From the NCBI RefSeq assembly GCF_000828085.3, contig NZ_JXCA02000022.1:215254-279253 (forward strand): a stretch of DNA of 64,000 nucleotides, read 5' to 3'. The stretch is from Scytonema tolypothrichoides VB-61278 (GTDB lineage: Bacteria; Cyanobacteriota; Cyanobacteriia; Cyanobacteriales; Nostocaceae). A program made the position numbers and the translations under genes. Shown piece after piece: positions 57,033-64,000 of this stretch (the first letter of the stretch is position 1; every line of letters begins with the position of its first letter). Under the pieces are notes generated by a model that saw only the letters and a program-made list of their open reading frames with translations, was not told where the DNA came from and ran no database searches.

Positions 57033-57470
57033 GGCTAAACTCGAAAAGTTAAGTAGCCCAGTACAAATAAAGTTAATCCGTGAAGGCTGTCGTTAGTGAG
57101 CCACTGCGGTGGCTTCTCCTTAGACGACTGATGTCCAGGGTGCCGTAGACAGTTGCACAGCCGCCTCAAGTGGCGTAAGCGCAAAGCGCACCGCACGTTA
57201 CCCGTTAGCGCAAGCCTCCGCAAGACTTACGTTGTAGACGTGCCATAGGCATACCCGGAGGGTCATGACTCATTATAAATGAATCTACGGTGAACATGGC
57301 TTTTCAGTAGATTCACTCATGCGGTTGAGAGATGACAGGTCATTAATTGCTTAGTATATTCATTTATAATAATAGATATTTTTGCTAACATTTCAGTATA
57401 TTTACTAATGCATAATCTAGTCTTCAGGGCGGAATGTAGTAGAAAATATGCAATTTAAGTATAAACTCTC
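57033..57470. repeat. Interspersed repeat upstream of the second MCP
   Basis: GC-rich repeat at about 57095-57265 (GAGCCACTGCGGTGGC, GCGTAAGCGCAAAGCGCACC) followed by AT-rich promoter-like DNA. No gene. Confidence 0.65.
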
Positions 57471-60368
57471 ATGACTAAAAATAATAGGATATCGTACCCA
57501 GTTGCAGAAACAAAGATTACAACTGTTCGAAAAGTTGTTACGTCTTTAAGTCAATGGTTTTACAACCTTCCTATTAGCCGCAAACAGTTGATTGCTTTAA
57601 TTGCCTCTGAATTAGTATCTATTCTGGGAATAGGTATTGGAGCCACCTTAATAATTACGAACGGTTTGCGGACTCAACTGTTTGAACAAGCTAAGTCAGA
57701 AGTTGCAGTTTTAGATACCAATTACAATATTAAAATTAATCAAATGGGCTTTGGGTTTCGGGGACAATCAGATAATACTGCAATTATTAAAGCATCTGTT
57801 ATCTATGATTCAATGAAAACCAGAAGTCCGGATTTAAAAGCAGAAGTGAAGCGGATTCTTGAAAACGAAATCAAAGCTCGCCAAATTGAATATGCTACGT
57901 TAGTAGGTAAAGATTTAAAGATTATTGTCAACGCTAATAGTGACCGTGAAGGTGATGTTTTTAATCCTAACAACTTAGTCAGTGAGGTTTTCAAAAATCC
58001 CAAACAAATTAAAGCCAGTAGAATCGTTAGCTGGTCAGAACTCAATAAAGAATCACCTCATTTACCAAATACTTTCAGCAATCAAGATGCTCTCATTCGT
58101 TATACAGTAACCCCTGTCAGAGATCAAAAAACAAAAGCTGTTGTTGGTGCTTTAATATCTGGGGATATAGTTAATGGAAAACAACCTATTGTTAAGAACA
58201 CTTTAGAAGCTACTGGAGGCGGTTATAGTGCTGTTTACTTACGGAAATCTACGGGAGAGTTTGCCCTAGCTACTTCTGTTGCTCAAGGTGAATCTAAGGA
58301 TTTCAACCAAGCTCTCTCTAATGTAGAATTACCAAAAAAAGAGACGGAATCTCTACTCAAAGAAGCAGCAAGTTCAACCGAAGGAACAGTGGTCACTAGA
58401 CGCATGGTAGTAGGAAATGAAACCTACACTATAGCAGCAAAGGCTGTCCCTAATAAAATAGTTGAAGAAGCTGATGGTCCATCAGCAGTTTTTGACGGAC
58501 AGTCAAGCGCTATTTTAGTGCGGGGAACACCAGAAAAATTTTTAAACCATTTACTGCTACAAAGTTTGGTGGAACAATTCCTCACCATTGTTGTCGCACT
58601 CATCATTATTGCTATCTGGGCAGTTATTCTTAGGCGGACAATTATTAAACCTATCGAAAATCTACAGCAAGCAGCGCAAAAATTTGCTGCTGGCGATCGC
58701 TCTTCTCGGGCTAAGATTTTTGCTACTGATGAAGTTGGTCAATTAGCCATTAATTTTAACATAATGGCAGAAAGAACCTTAGAACAAATCCGATACCAAG
58801 AAGATGAAACGAAACTAGCACTGCAGCTCAATGAAATAACTACGGCTATGCGTGAATCATTAGACACTGAAAAAATCTTGAAAGCAGCAGTTTCTAGCAC
58901 GCGAAAAGCCATACTCGCCGAGCGAGTGCTTTTTTATCGTTTAGACGAAAACTATCAAGGTACAGTTATTGCTAAATCCGTTCATTACGAAGGTTCAGCA
59001 ACTTTAAGAACAAGCATAACTGAACCCTTCCATCCAGAAGAACACTTTCAAAACTATAAGACAAGTGAGGTTAAAGTCGTTGAAAACATTTACGAAGCCG
59101 ATTTGAGCCAGCAATACCTTAAACAGCTAGAATCATTTGCGGTCAAAGCGTATTTACTGGCACCTATTTTCCTCAACAAAAAGCTATATGGTTTATTGAT
59201 AGTGCATGAGTGTTCGGATTACCGAAAGTGGCAAGATATAGAAATTACTTTGTTTAAGCAGGTGGCAATTCAAGTTGGCTATGCTTTAGAACAATCAGAG
59301 CTTCTCCAACATGTAGAACAAAGTTGTCAAATTGCTGAAACAGCTTCAATTCAGGAACGACAACAAAAAGAAGCCCTGCAAATGCAACTTTTGAAACTCC
59401 TTTCTGAAGTAGAAGGTGCAGCCAGAGGTGACTTGACGGTGCGTGCTGAAGTCAAACAAGGGGAAATTGGTACAGTTGCGGACTTTTTCAACTGTATCGT
59501 TGAAAGTTTGCGCTTGATTGTATCGAAAGTGCAGGTATCGGCATTGCAGGTAAATCAGGCGATCTGGACAAACTCTGGAGCAATCGGTCAACTGGCAGAG
59601 GAAGCACTGATTCAAGCAGAAGAAATCAACCGCACACTCGATGCAGTTGATCACATGAGCCAATCGATTCAACAAGTGGCATATAGCGCCGAACAAGCAG
59701 CAACAATAGCCAATAGCGCCGCCCAAACTGCCAAAAAAAGTGGCATAGCAATGGATATGACAGTGCAAAACATTTTGTATTTGCGTGAAACAGTTGGCGA
59801 AACCGCCAAGAAAGTCAAGCGCCTGGGAGAATCAACGCAACAAATCTCGCGTGTGGTGGCATTAATTAATCAGATTTCCATGCAAACCAACTTGCTCGCC
59901 ATCAACGCTGGAATTGAAGCCGCACGTGCAGGAGAGGAAGGTCAAGGTTTTGCGGTTGTGGCAGAGGAAGTCGGGGAATTAGCTGCCCGCAGTGCCGCCG
60001 CCACCACAGAAATTGAACAAATAGTCGAGAATATCCAACGCGAAACAACCTCAGTTGTGCAAGCGATGGAGATGGGAACCACCACTGTTGTCGAAGGCAC
60101 ACGCATTGTCGAAGATGCCAAGCAAAATCTGGCTCAGATTTTGGAGATTTCACATCAGATAGACACGCTCGTGCAGTCGATTTCCCTCGCCACAGCATCA
60201 CAGGCGCAAACTTCGCAAACAGTCAGCCAATTGATGAAAGATATTGCTGCTAGCTCACAGCGCACGAGCGATTCTTCTATTCGGGTTTCCCAATCTTTGC
60301 ACGAAACTGTGGAGATTTCTCAGCAATTGCAGGCGAGTGTTGGTACTTTCAAGGTGAATCTAAATTAA
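57471..60368 (+). CDS. Methyl-accepting chemotaxis protein with cache, HAMP and cysteine-less GAF
   Basis: A 965-residue receptor. TM1 about 42-68 ([20 protein letters not shown]), extracytoplasmic cache 70-360, TM2 about 365-385 ([20 protein letters not shown]), HAMP 388-440, GAF about 455-610, second HAMP-like segment, then the MCP signalling domain. The GAF keeps the fold ([32 protein letters not shown]) but has EPFH and QQYLKQL where bilin-binding cysteines would be, so it is not expected to bind bilin. N-terminal sensor halves of the two MCPs are clearly different; the ends match at DNA level. Confidence 0.92.
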   Translation: MTKNNRISYPVAETKITTVRKVVTSLSQWFYNLPISRKQLIALIASELVSILGIGIGATLIITNGLRTQLFEQAKSEVAVLDTNYNIKINQMGFGFRGQSDNTAIIKASVIYDSMKTRSPDLKAEVKRILENEIKARQIEYATLVGKDLKIIVNANSDREGDVFNPNNLVSEVFKNPKQIKASRIVSWSELNKESPHLPNTFSNQDALIRYTVTPVRDQKTKAVVGALISGDIVNGKQPIVKNTLEATGGGYSAVYLRKSTGEFALATSVAQGESKDFNQALSNVELPKKETESLLKEAASSTEGTVVTRRMVVGNETYTIAAKAVPNKIVEEADGPSAVFDGQSSAILVRGTPEKFLNHLLLQSLVEQFLTIVVALIIIAIWAVILRRTIIKPIENLQQAAQKFAAGDRSSRAKIFATDEVGQLAINFNIMAERTLEQIRYQEDETKLALQLNEITTAMRESLDTEKILKAAVSSTRKAILAERVLFYRLDENYQGTVIAKSVHYEGSATLRTSITEPFHPEEHFQNYKTSEVKVVENIYEADLSQQYLKQLESFAVKAYLLAPIFLNKKLYGLLIVHECSDYRKWQDIEITLFKQVAIQVGYALEQSELLQHVEQSCQIAETASIQERQQKEALQMQLLKLLSEVEGAARGDLTVRAEVKQGEIGTVADFFNCIVESLRLIVSKVQVSALQVNQAIWTNSGAIGQLAEEALIQAEEINRTLDAVDHMSQSIQQVAYSAEQAATIANSAAQTAKKSGIAMDMTVQNILYLRETVGETAKKVKRLGESTQQISRVVALINQISMQTNLLAINAGIEAARAGEEGQGFAVVAEEVGELAARSAAATTEIEQIVENIQRETTSVVQAMEMGTTTVVEGTRIVEDAKQNLAQILEISHQIDTLVQSISLATASQAQTSQTVSQLMKDIAASSQRTSDSSIRVSQSLHETVEISQQLQASVGTFKVNLN
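59547..60359 (+). repeat. 813-bp direct repeat: MCP signalling module, copy 2
   Basis: Same length and, by eye, same sequence as 49531-50343, offset 10016 bp. Upstream of it, the two genes diverge within a few codons. Confidence 0.9.
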
Positions 60369-60369
60369 T

Positions 60370-60389
60370 GGGCACAGCATGCCGTGCCC
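60370..60389 (+). terminator. Hairpin after the second MCP gene
   Basis: GGGCAC/GTGCCC arms around AGCATGCC, followed by CAAAAACG; close to the stop codon. Likely terminator, though the T-run is poor. Confidence 0.55.
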
Positions 60390-60975
60390 CAAAAACGCCA
60401 TGTGAAACTTAATGAAAGAAGCTGTCATTCACTACGAACTTGTGCAATCCAGTACTAAGGACGGTCATAACGAGCAGTTTTACAACTCAAATAGGACTGC
60501 TATATATTATGTTAAGAATGATTAGTATATTAAAAATAATTCACAGTTAATGCACTAAACCATTATTGCTTAACCTGCCAAAATTGTACAAATTTTATCT
60601 ATCTGTAGATTGATTATATATAGTTAAGTACAGAAAAAGATTTCAGCCCACAGGACGATTCATCTTTCTGTGTATTCAAAGTAGAAAAAGATTAGGTTGA
60701 ATCTTGATAAAATTGGAATTGAAGCCGCAATCAAGCTTTGAAAGATAGAAGTACAGCTAAATTTTAACACTCTTGTTGGGCTAAATTGAAGTAGGGCTTC
60801 TGTTTGAAAATTAAGATTGCTTTGCAACCACTGCTCAAAAGTATCTCAATGGATACCAAATCAGGTAAACTATAGTCTATCCAAACTTTGTGATAGGCAG
60901 TGTCTAGAATCCTAGCCTGCCAACGTTTAAAACTATCTGTGTGTTTTGGATCACCATTACTTTGGAGGAGTTTCA
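60390..60975. other. Intergenic region, no supported gene
   Basis: AT-rich. A 70-codon minus frame (60764-60976) overlaps the next gene's ribosome site and is not called. Confidence 0.4.
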
Positions 60976-61335
60976 ATGAAGAATATTGGTTTTGGTTTAT
61001 CTGTGTTGCGTCCAGTGCGATTTCTTATTGTGGCGTTCACTTGCGCCTTGTTAATTTTCTCTTACGCTTTTCCCGCTGTTGCAATCGGTACTCAAAGGAG
61101 CAATCTTGAAAAAGGTGAAACGCAGCTACTCGAAACTCAGAAAGAAACTGACAAAGCCACTGCAAAACCACCTCTTGGATTAAAAGAAACAACAGAAAAA
61201 GCAAACGAGGGACTGAACGAGATTCAGGGAGCAGCTGATATTGATAAAATGAATCGTCCTGAGAATTCTCAACAAGCAACTTCGGCGGAAGAACAAGTTG
61301 AGAACTTTTTGGAAAAAATTACAGGTAAAAAGTAA
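60976..61335 (+). CDS. Low-temperature-induced-like exported protein
   Basis: A 119-residue protein. Signal-like N-terminus with hydrophobic core FLIVAFTCALLIFSYAFPAV and AIG after it; the mature part is hydrophilic (GETQLLETQKETDKATAKP, GLKETTEKANEGLNEIQG, EEQVENFLEKITGKK). This resembles the small cyanobacterial family annotated as low-temperature-induced proteins. Start chosen at ATG 60976, right after GGAGGAG; the frame opens ten codons earlier. Role unknown. Confidence 0.75.
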   Translation: MKNIGFGLSVLRPVRFLIVAFTCALLIFSYAFPAVAIGTQRSNLEKGETQLLETQKETDKATAKPPLGLKETTEKANEGLNEIQGAADIDKMNRPENSQQATSAEEQVENFLEKITGKK

Positions 61336-61595
61336 GCAAAGTTTCTTACTTTCCATGCCTTTTCATGAAACCAAGGTGTGGTTTTTAAAATTGGGTGTCA
61401 CAAGTAAATTATTGCTCAATGTTCTAGGGTTTTGAGCAGTTCATTATTGATTTCACTATTGGGTAGACATCTCGAATGAAAAATCGGGATGTCTATTTAT
61501 ATTTAGTTATAAAAAACAATCTTTCCTTAGGTTGATGATGCTAGGGGTTGAATTTGTGAAGGTTAATAAAGAAGTGAGCTAAGGGATTTAAAGTC

Positions 61596-62135
61596 ATGCG
61601 CAAGTTAAACATTGGTTTAACGGACGAGCAACGTCAAGGTGTTATTAATCTGTTGAATCAAGATTTGGCAGATGCCTATGTACTGTTAGTAAAAACGAAA
61701 AAGTTCCACTGGGATGTGGTCGGACCTCAATTCCGCTCTCTGCACCAACTTTGGGAAGAGCATTACCAAACACTGACTGAGAGTATTGATTCTATAGCTG
61801 AGCGAGTTCGTGCTTTGGGTGGTTATCCAGTTGGTACTTTGGAAGGATTTCTCAAGATTGCTACTCTCAAGGAAGAAGCAGGTACCGTTCCCACAGCAAC
61901 TGGTATGGTGGCTCGACTGGTGGAAGACCATGAGCAGATTATTCGTAACTTGCGGGACCACATAGACCAATCCAGCGAAAATTTCCATGATGAGGGAACT
62001 GCTGACTTCCTAACTGGATTGATGGAAGGGCATGAGGAGATGGCTTGGATGTTACGCTCATTCATTGAAGGCGAAGAGCTACAGCCAGATGGTTCACAGG
62101 TGTTAGGACAAACAAAAACTCCTGTAGGCGTGTAA
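61596..62135 (+). CDS. dps: Dps-family DNA-protection ferritin
   Basis: A 179-residue Dps. Dps oxidises iron with H2O2 and stores it in a dodecamer. The inter-subunit ferroxidase residues are visible: KKFHWDVVGPQF (His), and SLHQLWEEHYQTLTESIDSI with E. Tail region EEMAWMLRSFIEGEEL fits. Cyanobacteria have several Dps; subtype not determined. Surrounded by stress-type genes on the same strand. Confidence 0.92.
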   Translation: MRKLNIGLTDEQRQGVINLLNQDLADAYVLLVKTKKFHWDVVGPQFRSLHQLWEEHYQTLTESIDSIAERVRALGGYPVGTLEGFLKIATLKEEAGTVPTATGMVARLVEDHEQIIRNLRDHIDQSSENFHDEGTADFLTGLMEGHEEMAWMLRSFIEGEELQPDGSQVLGQTKTPVGV

Positions 62136-62270
62136 TCTTTGTTGGTAGATTTCGCTTCAAGCATAAAGTCTGAGTTTCATCTGAGTTTAAAACGGCAGAT
62201 TGAGGTATAAGTAAATTTTCCGCATCTACCCCCTCAATCTGCCAACTGGAAAAGCAAAAGGAGTGTTCAA

Positions 62271-63038
62271 GTGGCAGAAGGATATAAAGCAGAACGTACT
62301 ATCTCAGCTGTTTTTAAAGAGCAGAAGCAAGTTGATGCTGCTATTCGGCGTTTACTAGACCGGGGTGTGTCCAGAGACCATATTTCGGTTATGGGCAGAA
62401 ATTTTCAATCAGAAACCCGAATTGCTGGTTTTATTACTAAAAGAGATGTCATTCTGGGAGGCTTGAGAAGCGGGGCAGTCTTTGGTTCCTTGTTTGGTTC
62501 CTTCCTCAGCTTACTCACGGGTGTAGGCGTACTATTTATTCCTTTTGTCGGTCCGATTGTCGCAGCAGGTCCGATTGGTGCTGTATTGCTCGGAGCTGCA
62601 AGTGGTGCGATCGCCGGAAGTGCAGGCGCAGGTTTGGTCTCTGTTTTGACCACATTGGGAATGCCAGAAGACAAAGCAGCAGTTTACCAAACTCGCTTAG
62701 AAGCTGGTGAGTTCTTGGTGATGGCAGAAGTGCCTGGCGATCGCTCTGGAGAATACCAATTGCTGATCGAAAGTGCCGGTGGCGAAGAAGTCCAGACAAT
62801 TGAGAAAGCACTTCCTCGGGCTTGTGCTGGTGGCTGCAACAGTCCAGAGGATTTATCTCCAGAAATTCGCTCTCATCTTTCTGGTGAAGCTCAAGGTAAA
62901 TTCATTGAACGTTATAACACTGTCATAAAAGAGACAAATGATGAAGCAAAAGCTGAACATGCAGCTTGGGAGATGATTCATCAACAATATGATGAAGATG
63001 AGAATGGCGTCTGGTCAAAGGCAAAAACAACTGTTTAG
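62271..63038 (+). CDS. ChaB-domain stress protein with glycine-rich membrane-like region
   Basis: A 255-residue protein. N-terminal general-stress-type domain ([31 protein letters not shown]), central Gly/Ala-rich hydrophobic stretch (about 68-130), and C-terminal ChaB domain ([20 protein letters not shown] then [16 protein letters not shown]). GTG start, seven bases after AAAGGAG. Together with dps 135 bp upstream suggests a stress-responsive group. Biochemical function unknown. Confidence 0.85.
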   Translation: MAEGYKAERTISAVFKEQKQVDAAIRRLLDRGVSRDHISVMGRNFQSETRIAGFITKRDVILGGLRSGAVFGSLFGSFLSLLTGVGVLFIPFVGPIVAAGPIGAVLLGAASGAIAGSAGAGLVSVLTTLGMPEDKAAVYQTRLEAGEFLVMAEVPGDRSGEYQLLIESAGGEEVQTIEKALPRACAGGCNSPEDLSPEIRSHLSGEAQGKFIERYNTVIKETNDEAKAEHAAWEMIHQQYDEDENGVWSKAKTTV

Positions 63039-63093
63039 CAAATAGTCATTACTCATTAATCATTAATCAAAAAGTGCTTGACTGTTAACTGTT

Positions 63094-63250
63094 GAACGGC
63101 AGTTGCTACAACGGAGGGAACCCTCCGCAGTCGCCACAACGGGACGGCAGGTGCTCCACTTGGGGAGCCACCCCCGTGGCCAGATCTCCCGCCCGGGGAG
63201 TGGCGTGGAACCTCAGCAAGGCGCTGCTCTGAGCAACGCACTGCCTCCTG
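63094..63250. repeat. Interspersed palindromic repeat
   Basis: Contains GGCAGGTGCTCC, GGGGAGCCA, CCCGGGGAGTGGCGTGGAA and CGCACTGCCTCCT, the same words as the 92-bp copies, but longer and rearranged. Lies between convergent genes. Confidence 0.8.
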
Positions 63251-63295
63251 TTGACTGTTAACTTGTTACCTTCACTCTTGACTCTGACCTACTTT

Positions 63296-63718
63296 TCAAG
63301 GCAATTTATAACTAGTCACTCTTATTGTTAACTGACCTTGGCCCGGATCACGTCTGAAGATAAACGCCCCTTGTTCCTTTTCACCACTAGATAAAAAGTC
63401 AATCTGTATATCCCCGGTTTCTTCCACTTCGCCGTTAATCTGCAACTGAGCCATAACCTGAACAGATTCAGCTGTTTCTCCTCCAGTATTAACTACCTCG
63501 AAGGGAACATAAAACTGTCCATCAGCTTCCCGAATTGTTTTGTTACTAACAGAAAGGACAGGAGGTTGATGGTTTTCATTCAGCCAAATATAACCTACCA
63601 AACTCACAACTAGTGCCAGAATAAATGAAGCAGCACCAAAAGTTAGCCATTCCGCAGGTGTTCTTTTTGGTCGCTCTTGTTCTTTTTTCTCATCAGTAAA
63701 TCCGTTTGTTTGAGTCAT
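63296..63718 (-). CDS. TIGR02588-like membrane-anchored protein
   Basis: A 140-residue protein: cytoplasmic charged N-terminus, one TM (LTFGAASFILALVVSLVGYI), then an extracytoplasmic beta-sandwich (PPVLSVSNKTIREADGQFYV, VNTGGETAESVQVMAQL). ATG overlaps the stop of the upstream gene (ATGA), so translation is coupled. Family assignment by remembered pairing with TIGR02587. Confidence 0.75.
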   Translation of the reverse strand: MTQTNGFTDEKKEQERPKRTPAEWLTFGAASFILALVVSLVGYIWLNENHQPPVLSVSNKTIREADGQFYVPFEVVNTGGETAESVQVMAQLQINGEVEETGDIQIDFLSSGEKEQGAFIFRRDPGQGQLTIRVTSYKLP

Positions 63719-64000
63719 ATTGCTAACCGTCCTGCTGCACCTCCGATAGTTGCAGGTAATCCCAGCAGCAAAGCGTATTCCAGCCAAGTCGTCCAAGGAT
63801 CGCTAAAGCTTAGCTTTTGAAAAAACCACAGCATAAAAACAGCTGCTAATAGCGACACGAAGTATGCCACCATAGTTTCGCTTAATGGTCGTTGAAAAAT
63901 TCCTTGTTGCTGTCTACGTTTGTGTTGATCCGAAAAGCCTGCCTCAAATACAATGCCATAGGAAATGAGTAAAGATGAGGCAAGAATTGCCAAAAGCCAA
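63715..64000 (-). CDS. TIGR02587-like membrane protein, C-terminal part (start outside window)
   Basis: The frame is open to the last base, so the gene is 5'-truncated by the window. At least three TMs are visible (ILASSLLISYGIVFEAGF; TMVAYFVSLLAAVFMLWF; LEYALLLGLPATIGGAAG). Overlaps the TIGR02588-like gene by four bases. Function unknown. Confidence 0.75.
   Translation of the reverse strand, partial: WLLAILASSLLISYGIVFEAGFSDQHKRRQQQGIFQRPLSETMVAYFVSLLAAVFMLWFFQKLSFSDPWTTWLEYALLLGLPATIGGAAGRLAI

Noticed and set aside
60764-60976. 70-codon minus-strand frame
   Set aside because: Overlaps the ribosome site and start of the low-temperature-induced-like gene and has no family resemblance.

Overview
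The window is a chromosomal segment of a filamentous, probably heterocyst-forming cyanobacterium (Nostocales, of the Scytonema/Tolypothrix/Calothrix/Nostoc kind). Evidence: cyanobacterial-type NDH-1 genes ndhA-I-G-E, a PatA/PixG-type gliding chemotaxis operon, an arsM-arsS arsenosugar pair, a Mo-nitrogenase C-terminal-like protein, frequent HIP1 octamers (GCGATCGC), heptanucleotide tandem repeats in gene leaders, and many palindromic interspersed repeats. Base composition is moderately AT-rich. The species cannot be named from the sequence alone.

Layout. 1-0.55 kb: 3' end of an IS630-type transposase gene and its terminal repeat. 0.6-10 kb: sugar-type ABC ATPase, SSB, CPBP membrane protease, TM2 protein, copper-type P1B ATPase, FHA protein. 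10-19.7 kb: small conserved genes, NAD(P)-binding epimerase-like protein, TPR protein, A-type Fe-S carrier, a large conserved cyanobacterial protein, a graveyard of broken mobile genes (15.5-16.2 kb), mobA, ilvN, quinone oxidoreductase. 19.9-24.6 kb: secreted EndoU-like RNase, two tandem small-RNA-like units with a Yfr1-type core, arsS and arsM, OmpR-type regulator. 24.8-33.1 kb: two histidine kinases, Mo-nitro_C-like protein, a TnpB remnant, a 54-aa ribbon-helix-helix gene, DUF4079-like membrane protein, EamA transporter, GT39-type glycosyltransferase. 33.5-44.4 kb: frameshifted ridA, nadK, ndhE-G-I-A, citrate synthase, sixA, DHH phosphoesterase, HNH nuclease, alanine racemase, tRNA-Leu(UAG). 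45.4-60.4 kb: chemotaxis locus (PatA/PixG-type, CheY, CheW, MCP, hybrid CheA), then a repeat/MITE-rich gap, a ferritin-like di-iron protein and a second MCP. 61-64 kb: stress genes (low-temperature-induced-like protein, Dps, ChaB-domain protein) and a TIGR02588/TIGR02587-like pair cut by the window end.

How parts work together. The ndh genes form one minus-strand operon for the NDH-1 membrane arm, followed by nadK. PatA/PixG-type, CheY, CheW and MCP genes are tightly packed and, with the hybrid CheA, form a complete gliding/phototaxis-type signalling chain of the Pix/Hmp kind. ArsM and ArsS give the methylation and adenosylation steps of arsenosugar synthesis.

Most unusual features: the tandem Yfr1-like RNA units at 21.2-21.6 kb; an 813-bp block that appears identical in the two MCP genes although their sensor halves differ; a cyanobacteriochrome-like GAF domain with two candidate chromophore cysteines in the first MCP, both absent from the second; an IS630-related MITE whose end matches the transposon end at the window start; an interspersed repeat inserted in frame within mobA; and several decayed mobile genes (ISAs1, HNH/maturase, TnpB, Uma2).
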